Below, piece after piece: positions 44,340-46,520 of a stretch of DNA of 46,520 bases (positions are counted from its first letter, which is position 1; every line of letters begins with the position of its first letter). Source of the DNA: Campylobacteraceae bacterium. GTDB lineage: Bacteria; Campylobacterota; Campylobacteria; Campylobacterales; Sulfurospirillaceae. A program made the position numbers and the translations under genes. Under the pieces are notes generated by a model. The model made no database searches. It was given only the letters and a program-made list of their open reading frames with translations, and had not been told where the DNA came from. The stretch covers positions 1 to 46,520 of the forward strand of contig JALUBH010000043.1 in the NCBI GenBank assembly GCA_027050775.1, written 5' to 3'.

Positions 44340-46012
44340 ATGACTTTAGGGAATTTACTTATTGATGTAATCAAAAAATTAAATGTTAAGCATGTTTTTG
44401 GTGTTCCCGGAGACTATAACTTAAGATTTTTGGACTACATCGTAGAAGATAGTAAAATTAAATGGGTTGGAAATTGCAATGAATTGAATGGTGGCTATTC
44501 TGCTGATGGATATGCTAGAGAAAACGGTACCGGTGCAGTCTTGACAACATCTGGCGTTGGCGAGCTAAGTGCAGCAAATGCAATAGCAGGGTCTTTTGCT
44601 CACAATATACCAGTTTTGCATATTGTTGGATATCCAAATAGCAAAGTAATTGATAGAGGTATTCCTGTTCATCATACATTGGCAAATTTTCAAAAAAATA
44701 GTTTTTTAGAATCTTTCAAATCAATTTGAGGAGCTACAACTATCCTAACTGAGTTTAATTATCTAGATGAAATTCAAAGAGTTATACTAAATATGCTCAC
44801 AACAAAAAAACCAAGTTACATTGGAATACCCAGTGATTTAGTTGATATGGAAATTACAAATACTATAAAAGAGATTTCATTTCATACTGAAAATGGCGAC
44901 ACTTCCTTTGTATCAGAAATTGGAGATGAAATCATAAGAAGATACTCTATAGCCACAAAACCAATCATGTTCCTAGGAATAGACACAGTAAGATTTGGCT
45001 GGAGAGATAAAATTCTCAATATACTGCAAAAAACTAATGCAAAATTTGCCACTTCACTTATGGGAAAAACAATCATCAATACACCAGATATGGTTGAAAA
45101 CTATCTTGGCATATATGCTGGTGAATATAGCAAAGATGGCATGGCAAAACTGATGCAAAACTCAGATTGCATCATATCCATAGGAGCTGTTCAAACCGAT
45201 GTAAATAGTGGTGCTTTTACAGAACGTGGTATAGACCATAATAACACAATAACACTAAAACCAAAAAGTGTCAAAATTGGAGAAAAATACTACTTTGGTG
45301 TAAATATTGGAGCTCTCTTAGATTACTTGTTGGAAAATATAAAACCAAACAAACAAAATAATATAAATTTTACAATTAAAAAAACAATCATAAATACAAA
45401 TATATACAAAACCAATAAAAACAAGCTAAATCAAAAAGAGTTTTGGAATATAGTTGCGCAAGAAATCATAAAAGAAGAAGATATTGTAGTTGCTGAAACC
45501 GGCTCATCACTACTAGGACTATTGCATCAAAATTTAGCACCAAAAGCCGATTTTGTATCGCAAATCTTATGGTCATCTATAGGATACTCTCTACCTGCAG
45601 CAGTGGGTACAGCTATCGCATCTCCACACAGAAGAGTATTACTTTTTATTGGTGATGGTTCATTACAATTAACAGTCCAAGAGTTGAGCCTTATAGCAAG
45701 GTATAAGCTAAATATAATCGTATTTATTATAAATAATAGTGGCTATACAATCGAAAGAGCAATACACGGTCCAAAACAAATATACAACGACATAGACTCT
45801 TGGGACTATCTAAATTTAGCAGAATCTATCGGTCTAAAAGATACTTTGAGCATAAAAAAATTTAATGAATTAATAGAAAATCTAAATTTTATCAATAAAA
45901 AGGACCAAAGGTCATTGAATTATTTTTTGATAGATTAGATTATCCTCCGCTATTAGAACACCTATCAAAAAAATTAAAGTTTGAAGCAGGAAGTAGAGTT
46001 GAGCACTTATAG
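44340..46012 (+). pseudogene. Indolepyruvate/phenylpyruvate/pyruvate decarboxylase (TPP enzyme), inactivated
   Basis: Homology to PDC/IPDC runs through the whole span: VFGVPGDYNLRFLDYI, NELNGGYSADGYAR, TTSGVGELSAANAIAGS, HHTLA, and the TPP site FIGDGSLQLTVQELSLIA...NNSGYTIERAIHG. An in-frame TGA at 44727-44729 interrupts it after FKSI, in the same frame as the rest. Near the 3' end one missing A in AATAAAAAGG (around 45894) shifts the frame; restoring it yields GPKVIELFFDRLDYPPLLEHL and the stop at 46010-46012. The enzyme would decarboxylate a 2-oxo acid such as phenylpyruvate. Two lesions make a pseudogene likely. Confidence 0.82.
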
Positions 46013-46072
46013 CCAATAATTGGGGATGTTTTGCATTCCCACCACATCTTTTCTACCTCAAGCCACTAAAGA

Positions 46073-46118
46073 AATAATAAAAATAAGAAATTTAAAATAA
46101 TAAAAATAAGGGATTTAA
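46073..46118 (+). repeat. 23-bp tandem duplication
   Basis: Two adjacent 23-base AT-rich units (46073-46095 and 46096-46118) differ by two bases (AAGAAATTT versus AAGGGATTT). They lie between the decarboxylase pseudogene and the 5S rRNA 3' end; on the rRNA strand they supply T-runs that may serve termination. Confidence 0.6.
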
Positions 46119-46137
46119 AGCAAGAATTAAATCCAAG

Positions 46138-46256
46138 AATCCGGCAGCGACCTACATTTCCACAACAGTAAGCTGCAGTATTATCGGCGATGAGTTGCTT
46201 AGCTTCTAGGTTCGAAATGGGACTAGGCGTTTCCAACTCTCCATAGCCACCGGAAA
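46138..46256 (-). rRNA. rrf: 5S ribosomal RNA
   Basis: The minus strand reads TTTCCGGTGGCTATGGAGAG, then CCCATTTCGAACCTAGAAGCT and AATGTAGGTCGCTGCCGG, the conserved loop B/C and terminal helix of bacterial 5S rRNA (about 119 bases). The terminal helix pairs CCGGTGGC-like and GCTGCCGG ends. It follows the 23S gene of the same operon, whose end is at the right edge. Confidence 0.93.
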
Positions 46257-46504
46257 TCTTGAAGTAAATCTATATTATTGAGTTTTTATATAGCTTAAAT
46301 GTGAGACTCAGACCTACGGGAGGATTTGTCTCTAAGTTTAAGTTATGTAAAAACTCAGATAAATTTACTTCAAGACTCTTGGTTCTTGGAAGTTTATATA
46401 TTGTTAAGTCAACAAAGGCAAATTAAAACAATTTGACATAGATTTCTCTATCGTCTTGCGCCTCTCTTATTATACTTAATAAGAAAGTGATACAATCGAA
46501 TATA
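46257..46504 (-). other. 23S-5S internal spacer with long processing stem
   Basis: The spacer contains a long imperfect hairpin (46258-46374): outer arms CTTGAAGTAAAT / ATTTACTTCAAG pair perfectly, then GAGTTTTTA / TAAAAACTC, then GAGAC / GTCTC near the apex. It abuts the 5S start and probably guides RNase III-type processing. No tRNA is found in the spacer. Confidence 0.65.
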
Positions 46505-46520
46505 AAAAAGTAAGCCAAAC
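46505..46520 (-). rRNA. rrl: 23S ribosomal RNA, last bases only
   Basis: GTTTGGCTTACTTTTT on the minus strand matches the usual 3' end of Campylobacterota 23S rRNA (…GTTTGGCTTA). Only about 10-16 bases are inside the window; the exact end is uncertain. Confidence 0.5.

Noticed and set aside
44727-44729. TGA as selenocysteine or a recoded Trp codon in the decarboxylase
   Set aside because: Homologues have no Cys or Trp at this place, no SECIS-like hairpin follows, and ordinary TGG Trp codons occur elsewhere in the same gene; a nonsense mutation is simpler, and a second lesion is present.
1-46520. CRISPR array
   Set aside because: No series of regularly spaced identical 24-40-base repeats with unique spacers is seen; the 82-bp repeat at 15089 has only two complete copies and related spacers.

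Overview
The window is AT-rich bacterial DNA from a member of the Campylobacterota, most likely a Sulfurimonas- or Sulfurovum-like epsilonproteobacterium. The assignment rests on the DUF3972 gene, the Campylobacterota-type CheZ, the small proteins around glyQ, the menaquinone-type electron-transfer genes, a glutamine synthetase without the adenylylation tyrosine, and the TATAAT-centred promoters. No species call is possible from the sequence alone.

Layout. Positions 1-3900 are an accessory scar, all on the minus strand. It holds a truncated IS256-family transposase, a ParE/antitoxin pair, a broken REP-associated transposase with two inverted REP hairpins, wzz, a chimeric HepT/RelB/sugar-transferase remnant and a frameshifted MntA. 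It directly follows ffh (3929-5272), where Campylobacterota usually carry rpsP. Positions 5399-8900 hold a lipoprotein, a MATE exporter with no recognisable start codon, a 5'-truncated Cys/Met-metabolism PLP enzyme and a startless secreted-protein gene, together with copies of a short dispersed repeat. Positions 9080-17300 are a long minus-strand housekeeping run: cheZ, a U32 peptidase, purE, DUF3972, glyQ, a NIF3 protein, a zinc-ribbon protein, waaA, an RluA-type synthase and two small proteins. An 82-bp hairpin repeat lies between the U32 gene and purE. A PHP phosphatase and glnA follow on the plus strand.

Positions 20018-25903 are the most distinctive block: ETF-quinone oxidoreductase, a one-chain EtfB-EtfA fusion and a one-chain NfnA-NfnB-like fusion, tightly spaced. 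Together they could link NAD(H), NADP(H), ferredoxin and the menaquinone pool. Positions 26115-33484 form an alaS to pbp1A operon on the minus strand (alaS, membrane protein, maf, bioF-like, ABC ATPase, PBP1A). Then come a DegT aminotransferase with a Gfo/Idh/MocA oxidoreductase, a class B PBP with fliE-flgC-flgB behind a sigma-54 promoter, ftsW-murG, a ClC antiporter and a tRNA-Arg.

The right end carries a doubly frameshifted EamA exporter, a stand-alone alphaproteobacterial-type prephenate dehydratase, a broken indolepyruvate/pyruvate decarboxylase, and the 5S rRNA with the very end of a 23S gene. Decay is concentrated in accessory genes: the core genes all read through at normal length, while at least eight accessory genes are truncated, frameshifted, stopped or startless.
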